This document shows, one piece after another, positions 17,006-27,445 of a stretch of 64,000 bases of DNA. Under the pieces are notes generated by a model. The model searched no databases. It was given only the letters and a program-made list of their open reading frames with translations, and was not told where the DNA came from. Source of the stretch: Marinicella meishanensis (GTDB lineage: Bacteria > Pseudomonadota > Gammaproteobacteria > Xanthomonadales > Marinicellaceae); assembly GCF_019931145.1 (NCBI RefSeq), contig NZ_JAIOUV010000004.1:1-64000 (forward strand). Direction: 5' to 3'. The position numbers and the translations under genes were made by a program. Position 1 is the first letter of the stretch. The number at the start of each line of letters is the position of its first letter.

Positions 17006-19230
17006 TCCAGAAAATTTCTCGCCGAAAATTCCTGCAAAGCACCGGCTTGGCTTCCGGCACCTTGATGTTGGGGGTGCAGTTTTCGCCCCTCATGGCTAAA
17101 ACAACTACCCCAAACAGCTTCCAACCCGATGTGTTTGTGTCAATGGATGAGACCGGCCAAGTGACCATCATCTCGCACCGCAGCGAAATGGGCCAAGGCA
17201 TCCGCAGCACCTTACCACTGTTGGTGGCCGACGAGTTGGAAGCCGATTGGAACCGCGTGACCGTGAAACAAGCACTGGGCGATGCCAAATATGGCTCACA
17301 AAACACCGATGGCTCACGCAGTGTGCGCAAGAACTATCAAAAACTCAAAGAAGCCGGCGCCATCATGCGCACCCTATTGCAACAAGCCGCGGCCAAAGTG
17401 TGGTCGGTGCCCGTGGACCAAGTGCGCATTGAAAATCACCAAGCCATCCACCAAGACCAACGCCTGGATTTCAAGGAACTGGTGAAAATCGCCAGCACCC
17501 TGGAAGTGCCGGCTCGCGATGCTTTGACCCTGAAAACGGCCGATCAGTACCGCTATGTGGCCCAACCCAACATGGCCAATATTGATGGCCACGAAATCAT
17601 CACTGGCAGCGCTGTTTATGGTTATGACGTTGAATTGGACGGCATGAAATATGCAGTGATTGCCCGACCTCCGGTGGTCTTCGGCACCGTCAAGTCAGTG
17701 GACTCGACCGAAACCATGAAAGTCCCTGGGGTGATCAAAGTGGTGCAGCTGCCCGCCTTGACCCCGCCAGCCATGTTCAAAATGTTGGGCGGGGTGGCGG
17801 TGATCGCTGAGAACACCTGGGCCGCGATCCAAGGCCGGGACAAACTGAAAATTGAATGGGACCACGGCGCCAATGCCAGTTACAGCACCCAAGACCACGA
17901 AGCGGTGTTCATAAAAGCCCTGGAAGATCCCCAAGAAGTGGTGCGCTCCCGCGGTGACATGGCACAGGCGCAAAGCGCAGCGGCCAAAACCATCACCGCC
18001 GACTACCACGTTGCTGGCTTGGCCCACGCCACCATGGAGCCACCAGCCGCCACCGCGCGAATCAACGGTGATCGGGTTGAAGTTTGGGCCTGTACCCAAA
18101 CCCCACAGGCATCCCAGCGCAACGTCATGGGCACATTGCAAATACCGCAAGAGAACGCCGCCAATGTCGAGATCAATGTCACCTTGTTGGGCGGCGGCTT
18201 TGGCCGCAAATCCAAACCCGACTTTGTCGCCGAAGCGGCTTTTCTGGCCAATGAAACCAAGCTGCCGGTTAAAGTGTTGTGGACCCGAGAAGATGAAATC
18301 AAACACGGTTATTACCATTCACCCAGCTACCAAAAATTGGCCGCTACCTTGGATGCCAAAAATCGGGTGACCAGTTGGTATCATGCCATGGTCAACCACC
18401 CCATCAGCGCCACCTTTGATCCCTCGGCCAGGACCGCTGGCAGCACCGATTTGGGTCAGGGTGATATGATGTTTGAGGTGCCCAACATCAAAATCGCCTT
18501 GGGCGAAACCGACACCTTCATGCGCATCGGCTGGGTGCGCTCGGTGACCAACATCAACAACGTGTTCGCCGCCTCCTCCTTCGTGGATGAACTGGCGCAT
18601 GCGGCGGGCCAGGATCCGAAGGATTTTCTGCTGCAACTGATTGGCTCGGACCGCACCGAAGATTTCGAAGCCGATGGCTTCAAATACAGCAATTACGGTG
18701 AGCCAGCCGCACAATACCCGGCTGAAACCAGCCGCCTCAAACACGTCATTGAGCTGGCGGCAGCCAAAGCCAAATGGGGGCAGGAGCTGCCTGATGGCAC
18801 CGGCATGGGCATCGCCGCCTGGCGTTCGTTTTTGACCTACATCGCGGTGGTGGTCAAAGTCTCCACCCAAGGCAACCGGGTCAAACTGGAAGACGTGCAC
18901 ATGGCCGTGGATGCCGGACAAATCCTCAATCCAGACCGGGTCATTTCACAAATGGAGGGCTCACTGATATTTGGTGCATCATTGGCTTTTTACGGAGAAA
19001 TCACGGCCAAGAATGGCGTCATTGAGCAAGGCAATTTTGATGATTATCAAATGAGCCGGATCAATCAAATCCCCGACGTTCACGTCCATTTGGTGGACAG
19101 CGACGCCATACCAACAGGGGTCGGCGAACCCGGATTGCCACCGGTGGCACCGGCCATCTGCAATGCCATCTTTGCCGCCAATGGGCAACGCCATCGCCGC
19201 TTACCGATGAAGGATTTGCAGTTGGTGTGA
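17002..19230 (+). CDS. Molybdopterin-binding subunit, IorB-like, Tat-exported
   Basis: A 742-residue molybdenum hydroxylase large subunit. The N-terminus [15 protein letters not shown] followed by a hydrophobic stretch is a twin-arginine export signal, so the folded cofactor-loaded enzyme should work in the periplasm. Family motifs include [29 protein letters not shown] and the C-terminal [17 protein letters not shown] containing the catalytic glutamate. The small subunit has no signal and would travel as a partner. The substrate (aldehyde or N-heterocycle) cannot be told from sequence. Confidence 0.9.
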   Translation: MIQKISRRKFLQSTGLASGTLMLGVQFSPLMAKTTTPNSFQPDVFVSMDETGQVTIISHRSEMGQGIRSTLPLLVADELEADWNRVTVKQALGDAKYGSQNTDGSRSVRKNYQKLKEAGAIMRTLLQQAAAKVWSVPVDQVRIENHQAIHQDQRLDFKELVKIASTLEVPARDALTLKTADQYRYVAQPNMANIDGHEIITGSAVYGYDVELDGMKYAVIARPPVVFGTVKSVDSTETMKVPGVIKVVQLPALTPPAMFKMLGGVAVIAENTWAAIQGRDKLKIEWDHGANASYSTQDHEAVFIKALEDPQEVVRSRGDMAQAQSAAAKTITADYHVAGLAHATMEPPAATARINGDRVEVWACTQTPQASQRNVMGTLQIPQENAANVEINVTLLGGGFGRKSKPDFVAEAAFLANETKLPVKVLWTREDEIKHGYYHSPSYQKLAATLDAKNRVTSWYHAMVNHPISATFDPSARTAGSTDLGQGDMMFEVPNIKIALGETDTFMRIGWVRSVTNINNVFAASSFVDELAHAAGQDPKDFLLQLIGSDRTEDFEADGFKYSNYGEPAAQYPAETSRLKHVIELAAAKAKWGQELPDGTGMGIAAWRSFLTYIAVVVKVSTQGNRVKLEDVHMAVDAGQILNPDRVISQMEGSLIFGASLAFYGEITAKNGVIEQGNFDDYQMSRINQIPDVHVHLVDSDAIPTGVGEPGLPPVAPAICNAIFAANGQRHRRLPMKDLQLV

Positions 19231-19243
19231 TCGCATTGGGTCA

Positions 19244-19275
19244 ATCAACCAGGCCGGAACAGTGGCCTGGTTGAT
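19244..19275. terminator. Bidirectional hairpin between convergent genes
   Basis: ATCAACCAGGCC and GGCCTGGTTGAT form a perfect 12-bp stem with an 8-base loop. It lies between the iorB-like gene (plus) and the cytochrome gene (minus). There is no long T-run, so termination strength is uncertain. Confidence 0.5.
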
Positions 19276-19314
19276 GCCCGACAGTGCAACCCAGACCCAA
19301 AACCAACACCAGAG

Positions 19315-20028
19315 TCACAACTGTTCTTTGACCGCCTTTATTTTTTGCTCAAGCCAAGGTTGGTCATCCACCTTGCTGGCTTTCTTGTAATATTTCAGGG
19401 CTTTTTTCGGTTCTTTGTTCAACACATAGGCATCACCCAAGTTGACCAAACTGATCAGGTGTTTGGGGTGCATGGTCAGGTTTTTCTGTAATATGGGGAT
19501 CACCGCTTGTGGGTGATCTCGGCTCACCATGGCGGCCAAGTCATTGAGCATCTGCGGGGTGAAATCATGGGTGTGTGAACCATAATATTCGGCTTTCAGC
19601 TCATCGTGATGGGACAACGCCGCTGCCACCCCCTCTTGGATTAATTTTTGTTTGAGGACATCCACCGTTTGCCATGGTTTGACACTGCCTCGATGGCAGG
19701 TGATGCATTGAATTTCAACTTCGCGGTCTTTGATACCTGTGACCATGTGCTGGTTGAGGTCCATCATCATTTTCAACATAAAACGCGCTTTTTCTTTGTT
19801 GTTTTTGTCGTCACTGGCAAAGTCAAACTCCCGCAAGGACTGACCTTCCTCTCCCACATGGCAATGTTGGCATCGAACACCCAAACCTTTGGCCATCATG
19901 CGCATGGTACGGCGCAAATCAACCGGGCTGATGTCTTCTGACAGCACTTTCAGGTTTTTGGGATCATCAAAAATGTCTGCGCCAACCACCCATGGGCAAG
20001 TCAACAACAAGATCATCAGGTATTTCAT
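19315..20028 (-). CDS. Two-haem c-type cytochrome with TPR-like tail
   Basis: A 237-residue secreted protein with a short signal peptide (LMILLLTCPWVVG) and two covalent haem sites, CQHCH and CITCH. The spacing and the GLGVRCQHCHVGE context match the photosynthetic-reaction-centre-like cytochrome c domain found in many non-phototrophs. Residues about 170-230 (AVIPILQKNL...LVNLGDAYVLNKEPKKALKYYKKA) look like a tetratricopeptide pair. It could accept electrons from the periplasmic IorAB-like enzyme across the terminator, but the genes are convergent and that link is conjecture. Confidence 0.85.
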   Translation of the reverse strand: MKYLMILLLTCPWVVGADIFDDPKNLKVLSEDISPVDLRRTMRMMAKGLGVRCQHCHVGEEGQSLREFDFASDDKNNKEKARFMLKMMMDLNQHMVTGIKDREVEIQCITCHRGSVKPWQTVDVLKQKLIQEGVAAALSHHDELKAEYYGSHTHDFTPQMLNDLAAMVSRDHPQAVIPILQKNLTMHPKHLISLVNLGDAYVLNKEPKKALKYYKKASKVDDQPWLEQKIKAVKEQL

Positions 20029-20135
20029 GGCAGTTCCTTCAATTGAGTGTCTTTGATGGTAGCCAACGGCTGCTGATTTTTGGTTGGGTTTTTGTCAGGA
20101 AATGGTCAGAATTCTGTTTTTCAGGTCCCAAGCTT

Positions 20136-20164
20136 TTGCACAGACATCCACCTGTCGTTACAAT
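20136..20164 (+). promoter_or_regulatory. Promoter of the two-component operon
   Basis: TTGCAC (20136-20141) and TACAAT (20159-20164) have exactly 17 bases between them. This is a strong sigma-70 type promoter, with transcription starting about 45 bases before the kinase start codon. Confidence 0.65.
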
Positions 20165-20214
20165 GAAATGACCCCTATATCACGCATGTCTATGACACCA
20201 ACCAATCCCCATCA

Positions 20215-21825
20215 GTGATCAGCACGACTTCCACAAAATCCTGGCAGCAACACCTCCTGATTGGCATGATGGTGTTGATCGCCTGGGTGCTGATCACTTT
20301 GATCTGGCGTCTGCAACAAAGTTGGCAAACCCAACAACAAACTGTGCAGCAGGTGTTGACCGACTATGCCGCCATGGCTGGGGAACAATTCAATCGCAGC
20401 ATCAAAGGCCAGCTGGGCTACCTGGCCATGTATGACTTGAGTCAACAGTGGGTCACCCCCAATGAACCCAGTGAACTCATCGCCCAATACCTCGATCAAC
20501 CCCAGGATGCCATGACCGAGGCCCGCTGGCGGGTGCGCTCTGGCATCCAAGCCATCGCGATTCATGACCAACAGCTGGACACCACCACACCAATAAGCCA
20601 CCCATCATTGGGTGCCATGAAATGTGCCCCAGCTTGGGATCAGCTCAACCTGGAATCAGGCTTTGGTGCGCATCACCTCAGCCAACCCCAGTTGTCTTTT
20701 TGTGCCTGGATCAAAGCCAATGATCGCCACATCGCACTGGTTCAATTCAGCCCAGACTTCGTCACCGAAGCCTTGCACTTCCTGGTCGAACAGCGTCCTT
20801 TACTGCCTGCGGTGTTGTCCAACAACCAAGCACTGCCGGGGTTGCAGTTAGCCTTGCGACACCCGAGTGGCAGCACCTTGTGGCAATCAGCTGGCACTGA
20901 CCAGGCAGCAGCCGCTGCCACCACAGTGATCGGCGACGACTACGGTGGTCTGTTCGCCGAATACACCACCCACACCGCGATCACCGAACCATTGGCCGAG
21001 CAGCTACTGGATGATGGGTTGCCGCAAACCGAGCTGACTCCTTTGCTGATCCTGATCATGGTGGCAGTGGGGGCCATGGTGTGGATGTATTGGTTGTACC
21101 GCAGTGCGGTGCAATTGAACACCGAGAAAGTGTTGTTCATTGCCCGCGCCTCACATGAATTAAAAACGCCCCTGACTCAAATACGCCTGTACACCGAATC
21201 CTTGCTGCTGGCGCGTTTACCGGCGCCAGAACAACAGCAACACGCCTTGCAGGTGATCAACCAGGAAAGCATTCGTCTGGGTCAATTGGTGGACAACATT
21301 TTGCAACTGAATCAACTCCACCGGGGCACCACCAAGCCACAAGTTCAGACCATTCATTTGGCGGCATTCATCCAACAGCTGCTCGAACTACAACGCATCT
21401 TGTGGCAAGACCGGGCGATCCTAACCGAGCTGGACATCCCCACCGACTTGGTTTTGATCAGCGACCCTGACCAGCTCAAACAGGTGTTGTTGAACCTGTT
21501 GGACAATGCAGTGAAATTTGGCCCGCCAGCCCAAACCTTGCGGCTGGAAGCCGCTCAGACCGAGCTGCTGACCACCCTGAAATTAACCGATCAAGGGCCT
21601 GGCATTCCGCCCCAACAAGTTAAATTGGTCTTGCAAAATCACCAACGCTTGGACCGCGATGAACGGCGCGGCATCAATGGCAATGGTTTGGGCTTGGGCA
21701 TTGCCCAACAACTGTTGAAACGCTTGGGCGGGCAACTGTCATTTGCGCACCCGGCAACCGGTCTGACGGTGATCATGCAGTTGCCGAATAAGCCCCCAAG
21801 GCAGGAGGATAAAGAAGTCTCATGA
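20215..21825 (+). CDS. Sensor histidine kinase
   Basis: A 536-residue membrane kinase. A first membrane helix is at about residues 14-33 (LLIGMMVLIAWVLITLIW), then a periplasmic sensor region of about 240 residues with no recognised domain, and a second helix at about 278-299. The dimerisation box ARASHELKTPLTQIRLY carries the phospho-accepting histidine. The ATPase domain has NLLDNAVKFG, DQGPGIPPQQ and GNGLGLGIAQQLLKRLGG. The start is GTG 20215, because no in-frame ATG precedes the first helix. It overlaps the regulator gene as ATGA. The signal sensed is unknown. Confidence 0.88.
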   Translation: MISTTSTKSWQQHLLIGMMVLIAWVLITLIWRLQQSWQTQQQTVQQVLTDYAAMAGEQFNRSIKGQLGYLAMYDLSQQWVTPNEPSELIAQYLDQPQDAMTEARWRVRSGIQAIAIHDQQLDTTTPISHPSLGAMKCAPAWDQLNLESGFGAHHLSQPQLSFCAWIKANDRHIALVQFSPDFVTEALHFLVEQRPLLPAVLSNNQALPGLQLALRHPSGSTLWQSAGTDQAAAAATTVIGDDYGGLFAEYTTHTAITEPLAEQLLDDGLPQTELTPLLILIMVAVGAMVWMYWLYRSAVQLNTEKVLFIARASHELKTPLTQIRLYTESLLLARLPAPEQQQHALQVINQESIRLGQLVDNILQLNQLHRGTTKPQVQTIHLAAFIQQLLELQRILWQDRAILTELDIPTDLVLISDPDQLKQVLLNLLDNAVKFGPPAQTLRLEAAQTELLTTLKLTDQGPGIPPQQVKLVLQNHQRLDRDERRGINGNGLGLGIAQQLLKRLGGQLSFAHPATGLTVIMQLPNKPPRQEDKEVS

Positions 21826-22511
21826 CCACCGTCACCGTGATCGAAGACAACCGCGAGTTGGCCCTGGGCTTGGCTGCCAACTTGCGCCTGGAGGGCTACC
21901 ACGTGACTTGCTGCCATGACGGGGCCCAGGCGCTGCAACACATCGACGATGAACAGCCGGATCTGTTGATCCTGGACATGATGTTGCCGCACGTTGATGG
22001 TTTCACTTTGATCAAACAACTGCACCAAGCGGGGTACCAAATTCCCACCCTGTGTTTGACCGCCCGGTCCACCGAAATGGACAAGGTGCGGGCCCTGCGT
22101 TCCGGGGCCGATGATTACCTGACCAAGCCGTTTGGCTTGATGGAATTGTTGGCGCGGGTTGAAGCCCTGCTGCGCCGCGGCACCGCCAGCGAACCCAAGT
22201 CAGCCCCGACACCCAGCTTGACTGTGGGCCACCTCACCATCAACACCACCCAACAGCAGGTGTTGGTGTTGAATGAACCGGTGACCTTGCCGCCCAAAGA
22301 ATACCAACTGCTGCTGTACCTGCTGCACCACCCCACTCGCGCCATCTCCCGCCAAGAGTTGATGCAACAGGTGTGGGGTCACCAAGCCGCGATCAACAGC
22401 CGCACGGTGGACACCCACATCGCAGAATTGCGAAAAAAATGCCAGTTGGACGGACGCCACAACACCCAGATCGGTACCGTTTCCAAAACCGGCTACCAAC
22501 TGTTATCATAA
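21822..22511 (+). CDS. OmpR-family response regulator
   Basis: A 229-residue regulator. The receiver domain (1-118) has the acidic pair VIEDN, the phospho-acceptor in LLILDMMLPHVDG, CLTARS and the lysine in DDYLTKPFG. The C-terminal winged helix (about 130-228) has LPPKEYQLLLYLLHHP, ISRQELMQQVWG and the recognition helix SRTVDTHIAELRKKC. It pairs with the overlapping kinase. Target genes are not known; the hydrolase immediately downstream is a candidate. Confidence 0.92.
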   Translation: MTTVTVIEDNRELALGLAANLRLEGYHVTCCHDGAQALQHIDDEQPDLLILDMMLPHVDGFTLIKQLHQAGYQIPTLCLTARSTEMDKVRALRSGADDYLTKPFGLMELLARVEALLRRGTASEPKSAPTPSLTVGHLTINTTQQQVLVLNEPVTLPPKEYQLLLYLLHHPTRAISRQELMQQVWGHQAAINSRTVDTHIAELRKKCQLDGRHNTQIGTVSKTGYQLLS

Positions 22512-22554
22512 TAAAACCGCAAACCATGCCGGATCACGGCGGTCAACAACAACC

Positions 22555-23322
22555 ATGAATCTCATCGGCCTACTTAAATCGATCTTGATCATTTACCTTT
22601 TACTGGGCTTGTTGTTGTACCTGTTCCAACGGCACATGATTTATCTGCCCACCGCCGCCACGGCTCACAATTTCACTGCCCTGGAAATCAATCAGGGCCA
22701 CCCCATCCAAGCCCTGGTCACCCATGACCGGGCCCAACAAGCGATCTTGTATTTTGGTGGCAATGCGGAGAATGTGGCCTACACGGCCGGTGACTTTTTT
22801 CAAGAATTTCCCCAACACAGTACTTATTTAATGCAATACCGCGGCTATGCCGGGACGGCAGGGTCGCCCAGTGAGCCGGCCTTGTTTGCCGATGCGCTGG
22901 CGTTGTACGATGCGGTTAAACAAAAACACCCATGCATCAAAGTGATCGGGCGTTCTTTGGGTTCAGGCGTGGCCACTTACCTCGCCAGCCAACGCCCAGT
23001 CGACCAGCTGGTGTTGGTCACCCCATTTGACAGCATCCGCAACGTGGCCCAGGCCATGCTGCCCATTTACCCCATGGATTGGCTGCTCAAAGACCATTAT
23101 GATTCTTTGACTCACATCCAACAAGTCCAAGCCGACACCCTGGTCATTGCCGCCACCCAAGACCGGGTGATCCCACCGGCCCGCACCCAAAACCTGATCC
23201 AATCAATTCCCGACCATCGCTTGAGCACCATTGAAATCCCTGCCGGTCACAACGACCTGGACTTGAACCCCGCCTACTTCCAATCGATCAAAAACTTCTT
23301 CAATTGCCAACAGCGGTGTTGA
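22555..23322 (+). CDS. Membrane-anchored alpha/beta hydrolase
   Basis: A 255-residue serine hydrolase of the BEM46/YfhR-like group. An N-terminal hydrophobic helix (SILIIYLLLGLLLYLF) anchors it, with the fold probably facing the periplasm. The nucleophile elbow is GRSLGSG, the acid lies in AATQDRVIPP and the histidine in PAGHNDLDL. It follows the response regulator by 43 bases on the same strand and may be co-transcribed. The substrate is unknown. Confidence 0.78.
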   Translation: MNLIGLLKSILIIYLLLGLLLYLFQRHMIYLPTAATAHNFTALEINQGHPIQALVTHDRAQQAILYFGGNAENVAYTAGDFFQEFPQHSTYLMQYRGYAGTAGSPSEPALFADALALYDAVKQKHPCIKVIGRSLGSGVATYLASQRPVDQLVLVTPFDSIRNVAQAMLPIYPMDWLLKDHYDSLTHIQQVQADTLVIAATQDRVIPPARTQNLIQSIPDHRLSTIEIPAGHNDLDLNPAYFQSIKNFFNCQQRC

Positions 23323-23394
23323 TTTGAGTCAATTAATCCGCATTGAAAAGCGTTTTCGAGGAACTCTCTTGAAGTGAGCATATTTGCTGTTTGC

Positions 23395-23424
23395 CGTCGT
23401 CCTCGGACTTGATCCGGGGACCCA
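23395..23424. repeat. Dispersed palindromic repeat, copy 2
   Basis: The segment GTCGTCCTCGGACTTGATCC followed by GGGGACCCA is the reverse-complement version of the element at 343-372, with a few substitutions. It lies between convergent genes and could form a terminating hairpin. Confidence 0.55.
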
Positions 23425-23473
23425 TTTTCATTTGGTTTCTGTAACTTGGGAGAACCGTCCATTGCATAAAATA

Positions 23474-24364
23474 TCAGTACTTATAATGCACCTGGAATTC
23501 ACTGTGATCAGCGTGCTCAATCACCCGGTAGCGGATGTCAAAAGGTTTCAGGTTCAAGCGGGAGGCTTTCAGTTCCTGTTGAAACAGCGTTTTGGCTTGA
23601 TCAGCAAGCCCTTTGGAGACTCCATAACTCAGCAAGATATAATGTTTTGAAAAGTCACAATCGGGGTTTTTATCGTGTTTATCGAAATCCACATCATAAC
23701 AAGCTTCTTCTTGGTCCTCGGTATCCAATGCTTTTCTACCATCACTGTAATAGGAATCATCAAAAGATTGTAAAAGTTCTTGTTGATTTAACTGCCTTTC
23801 AACCCGATCGATGACCTCATTAAACAATTGAAATCTCAATCTTTCAGCAATGAGGTTGCCTTTGGCCTTTAACAATGAGGTACCCACACAATGCTCTTTC
23901 TCATCAAGGTAACTCATGTATTTATTGGTGGGATATTCCAAGCAATGTTCAGCTGACAATTGAGAAAAATCCACCAACTCATAAGGCGTGCCTAAAAATC
24001 GCTCCCAGCTTGGGTTTTTAACTGGTGCAATGACAAACAATGCCGATTGACTGCTCCTGAATAGATACTTGGCATGCTGAAATCTGGCCACTTGGGTTCT
24101 TCGTTTCAACGGTTCGCCAACCACCACGTCCTCAACTTTGATGTGATATAGGTAAAAGCTGCTCATGCACACTTTTTCAAAGCATTCTGTTGGCATGACA
24201 CCATCAACATAGGTCTGCTTTTGCAACTTACCAACAAACACCGTGTAATCTGGTGGCACTTCATCACGCTGTTTTAATTCTGGGTCACCACCTGATTGTT
24301 TTTCAGTTTCAGCCAAACCGGTCGCACACCAAACCCACATCAGCCACATCATCAGAATTTTCAT
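23474..24364 (-). CDS. Secreted protein of unknown function
   Basis: A 296-residue protein beginning with a signal peptide (ILMMWLMWVWCATGLA). The mature part has several cysteines (TECFEKVC, EHCLEY, KEHCVG, EACYDVD, PDCDF), suggesting periplasmic disulphides, and a long acidic or charged middle without repeats. No family was recognised. Its DNA is somewhat richer in A+T than the neighbours. It is divergent from clpB. Confidence 0.7.
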   Translation of the reverse strand: MKILMMWLMWVWCATGLAETEKQSGGDPELKQRDEVPPDYTVFVGKLQKQTYVDGVMPTECFEKVCMSSFYLYHIKVEDVVVGEPLKRRTQVARFQHAKYLFRSSQSALFVIAPVKNPSWERFLGTPYELVDFSQLSAEHCLEYPTNKYMSYLDEKEHCVGTSLLKAKGNLIAERLRFQLFNEVIDRVERQLNQQELLQSFDDSYYSDGRKALDTEDQEEACYDVDFDKHDKNPDCDFSKHYILLSYGVSKGLADQAKTLFQQELKASRLNLKPFDIRYRVIEHADHSEFQVHYKY

Positions 24365-24447
24365 GCTTGGTCTTGCTCCTTGATCATGGATGCATCATAG
24401 CGCTGTTTGACCCAAGTCAAACAATGCACAGGTGGTAGTGGGGTCTA

Positions 24448-24477
24448 TTTGAAAAACCCAGCGCCCACCCCCATTAT
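24448..24477 (+). promoter_or_regulatory. Heat-shock (sigma-32) promoter of clpB
   Basis: TTTGAAA (24448-24454) and CCCCATTAT (24469-24477) are separated by 14 bases. This matches the sigma-32 consensus CTTGAAA with CCCCATnT, with the -10 element intact. It lies 30 bases before the clpB start codon. Confidence 0.8.
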
Positions 24478-24506
24478 GCTGCCAATGACATATTTAATTG
24501 GAAATC

Positions 24507-27089
24507 ATGAACTTTAATAAATTAACCACCAATTTCCAACAAGCCATCAACGAAGCCCAATCGATTGCGGTCGGCAAAGACCACAACATGATTGAATCGG
24601 CCCACGTCCTGGCGGCCTTGTTGGATCAGGAGCATTCTTCCATCAAACACGTGTTGATGAAATCTGGGGTCAACGTCAATCTGTTGCGCCAAAGCGTGCA
24701 TGAAACCATTGAAATGATGCCGGTGATCGCCAACAACACCGGCCAAGTGAACCTGTCCAACAACCTGATCAAAGTGTTGAACCTGGCTGATAAGCTGGCG
24801 CAAAAACGCAATGACCAATACATCGCCAGCGAACTGTTTGCCTTGGCTTTGTTGGATTCCAGTGACACCACGGCCCAATTGTTGAAAAAGGCCGGGGCCC
24901 AACGCGATTCATTGGAACAGACCATCGATGAGGTGCGCGGCGACGGCAACGTCAATGACCCGGGCGCCGAAGAAAACCGCCAGGCCCTGGAAAAATACAC
25001 CGTCGACTTGACCGCCCGCGCGGCACAATCGAAAATGGATCCGATCATCGGTCGCGACGCCGAAATCCGCCGCACCATTCAGATCCTGCAACGCCGCACC
25101 AAAAACAACCCGGTGATCATCGGTGAACCGGGCGTGGGTAAAACCGCGATTGTTGAAGGTTTGGCCCAACGCATCGTCAACAACGAAGTCCCCGAAGGGG
25201 TGAAAGGCAAAAAACTGTTGTCCTTGGACCTGGGTGCTTTGATCGCCGGGGCCAAATACCGCGGTGAATTCGAAGAGCGCCTGAAGTCGGTGCTCAATGA
25301 CTTGAGCAAACAAGAAGGCCAAGTGATCCTGTTCATCGATGAATTGCACACCATGGTCGGCGCCGGTGCCGCCGAAGGCGCGATGGATGCGGGTAACATG
25401 CTGAAACCGGCCCTGGCCCGCGGCGAGTTGCACTGCATCGGCGCCACCACCTTGGATGAATACCGCCAGCACATCGAAAAAGACAAGGCCTTGGAGCGTC
25501 GGTTTCAAAAAGTCTTGGTCGAAGAACCGTCAGTGGAGGACACCATTGCCATCTTGCGCGGTTTGAATGAACGCTACGAGGTGCACCACGCGGTGGAAAT
25601 CACCGATCCGGCGATCATTGCGGCCGCCACTTTGTCGCACCGCTACATCACCGACCGCAACTTGCCAGACAAAGCCATCGACTTGATGGACGAAGCGGCC
25701 AGTCGCATCCGCATGGAAATCGATTCCAAACCCGACAAGCTGGACAAGTTGGACCGCAAATTGATCCAATTAAAAATGGAGCGTGAATCGCTGTTGCGGG
25801 AAAAAGACAAGGCTTCGAAAAAACGCCAGGCCGAACTGGAAGAAAACATCGCCACCTTAGAGCGGGAATACTCTGATCTGGAAGAAATCTGGAACAGCGA
25901 AAAAGCCGCGGTGCAAGGCACCACCCATTTGAAAGAAGAGCTGGAAGCAGCCAAAGCCGCGTTTGAAGTGGCCCAGCGCGCCGGTGATTTGGCCAAGATG
26001 TCGGAACTGCAGTACGGCAAAATACCGGAACTGGAGAAACAAATCAACCAGGCCACCGAAGTGGACATGAGCCAGTTTCAATTGTTGCGCAACAAGGTAA
26101 CCGAAGCCGAGATTGCTGAAATCGTCTCCATGTGGACCGGCATTCCGGTGAACAAAATGATGGAAGGCGAGAAAGAGAAATTATTGCAAATGGAAGCGGC
26201 CATCCATAAACGCTTGATCGGTCAGGAAGAAGCGGTCACCGCCGTGGCCGACGCCATCCGCCGCTCGCGTTCAGGTCTGGCCGATCCCAACCGGCCAATC
26301 GGCTCATTCATGTTCCTTGGACCCACCGGGGTGGGCAAAACCGAACTGTGTAAAGCCTTGGCCGAATTCATGTTCGACACCGAAGATTCCATCATCCGTT
26401 TGGACATGTCTGAATTCATGGAAAAACATTCGGTGGCCCGCCTGATCGGGGCGCCTCCGGGTTATGTGGGCTATGACGAAGGTGGCTACCTCACCGAAGC
26501 GGTGCGCCGCAAGCCTTACTCATTGATTCTGTTGGATGAGGTGGAAAAAGCCCACCCCGACGTGTTCAATGTGTTGTTGCAGGTGTTGGACGACGGTCGT
26601 TTGACCGACGGTCAAGGCCGCACGGTGGATTTCAAAAACACCGTGATCATCATGACCTCGAACCTGGGTTCTGATTTGATTCAAGAAAAAATCAATGAAC
26701 CCTACAAAGCCATCAAAGATGCGGTGATGGGTGTGGTCGGTGGTCATTTCCGCCCGGAATTCATCAACCGGGTTGATGACATTGTGGTGTTCCACCCCTT
26801 GAAACAAGAGCACATCCGCTTGATCGCCAAGATCCAAATCAACAAGGTCACCAAACGCCTGGCCAGCCGTGATTTGCACCTGAGCATCAGCGATGAAGCC
26901 CTGGACTTCCTGGGTAATGTCGGCTTTGATCCGGTGTACGGCGCCAGACCCTTGAAGCGGGCGATCCAGGATGAGTTGGAAAACCCACTGGCTTCCAAAC
27001 TGTTGGCCGGTGATTTCCCACCAGGCAGCGTGATTGCGGTGAATTTGGTTGATCAAGCGCTTGAATTTTCTGCGCAGCAACCCCACTAA
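24507..27089 (+). CDS. clpB: ClpB disaggregase
   Basis: An 860-residue AAA+ chaperone that pulls polypeptides out of aggregates together with DnaK. The N-domain (1-145) has [14 protein letters not shown]. The first ATPase domain has GEPGVGKT and [16 protein letters not shown] coiled-coil middle domain (about 405-525) is rich in E and K. The second ATPase domain has [21 protein letters not shown] and [14 protein letters not shown]. The length is typical. The start is ATG 24507; a TTG three codons upstream is less likely. Confidence 0.97.
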   Translation: MNFNKLTTNFQQAINEAQSIAVGKDHNMIESAHVLAALLDQEHSSIKHVLMKSGVNVNLLRQSVHETIEMMPVIANNTGQVNLSNNLIKVLNLADKLAQKRNDQYIASELFALALLDSSDTTAQLLKKAGAQRDSLEQTIDEVRGDGNVNDPGAEENRQALEKYTVDLTARAAQSKMDPIIGRDAEIRRTIQILQRRTKNNPVIIGEPGVGKTAIVEGLAQRIVNNEVPEGVKGKKLLSLDLGALIAGAKYRGEFEERLKSVLNDLSKQEGQVILFIDELHTMVGAGAAEGAMDAGNMLKPALARGELHCIGATTLDEYRQHIEKDKALERRFQKVLVEEPSVEDTIAILRGLNERYEVHHAVEITDPAIIAAATLSHRYITDRNLPDKAIDLMDEAASRIRMEIDSKPDKLDKLDRKLIQLKMERESLLREKDKASKKRQAELEENIATLEREYSDLEEIWNSEKAAVQGTTHLKEELEAAKAAFEVAQRAGDLAKMSELQYGKIPELEKQINQATEVDMSQFQLLRNKVTEAEIAEIVSMWTGIPVNKMMEGEKEKLLQMEAAIHKRLIGQEEAVTAVADAIRRSRSGLADPNRPIGSFMFLGPTGVGKTELCKALAEFMFDTEDSIIRLDMSEFMEKHSVARLIGAPPGYVGYDEGGYLTEAVRRKPYSLILLDEVEKAHPDVFNVLLQVLDDGRLTDGQGRTVDFKNTVIIMTSNLGSDLIQEKINEPYKAIKDAVMGVVGGHFRPEFINRVDDIVVFHPLKQEHIRLIAKIQINKVTKRLASRDLHLSISDEALDFLGNVGFDPVYGARPLKRAIQDELENPLASKLLAGDFPPGSVIAVNLVDQALEFSAQQPH

Positions 27090-27103
27090 GGAGCGCAACT
27101 GAG

Positions 27104-27126
27104 CACGGGGCAGTTCATGCCCCGTG
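27104..27126 (+). terminator. Hairpin between clpB and the zinc-ribbon gene
   Basis: CACGGGGCA and TGCCCCGTG form a perfect 9-bp stem with the loop GTTCA, 15 bases after the clpB stop. Without a T-run it may be a processing or attenuating structure rather than a full terminator. Confidence 0.45.
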
Positions 27127-27155
27127 TGTGTTGGCCGCAAAGAGAGGACATCAAC

Positions 27156-27413
27156 ATGCCCATTTATGAATACCATTGCCGCGATTGCGGCCATGAACTG
27201 GAAAAACTGCAAAAAATGTCGGATGCACCGTTGACCGACTGCCCCAGCTGTGACACCCCCAACCTGGTGAAAAAAGTCTCGGCTGCCGGCTTTCAATTGA
27301 AAGGCACCGGTTGGTACGCCACCGATTTCAAACACAAAGGCAAACCGCAAACCGCCGACAACAAAAAGACGGCCAGCAAGTCAGACAACAAGACCAAACA
27401 AGCCGAGGCTTGA
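27156..27413 (+). CDS. FmdB-family zinc-ribbon protein
   Basis: An 85-residue protein that starts PIYEYHCRDCGHELEKLQKM and carries a second cysteine pair, CPSCD, together making the zinc ribbon of the FmdB/CxxC_CXXC_SSSS regulatory family. The tail is lysine-rich and low in complexity. ATG 27156 has a good AGAGAGGA ribosome site. Its role is not established in any well-studied member. Confidence 0.85.
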   Translation: MPIYEYHCRDCGHELEKLQKMSDAPLTDCPSCDTPNLVKKVSAAGFQLKGTGWYATDFKHKGKPQTADNKKTASKSDNKTKQAEA

Positions 27414-27445
27414 AGGCCTTGTTTTCAGAAGGCAGCGGCTTGACG

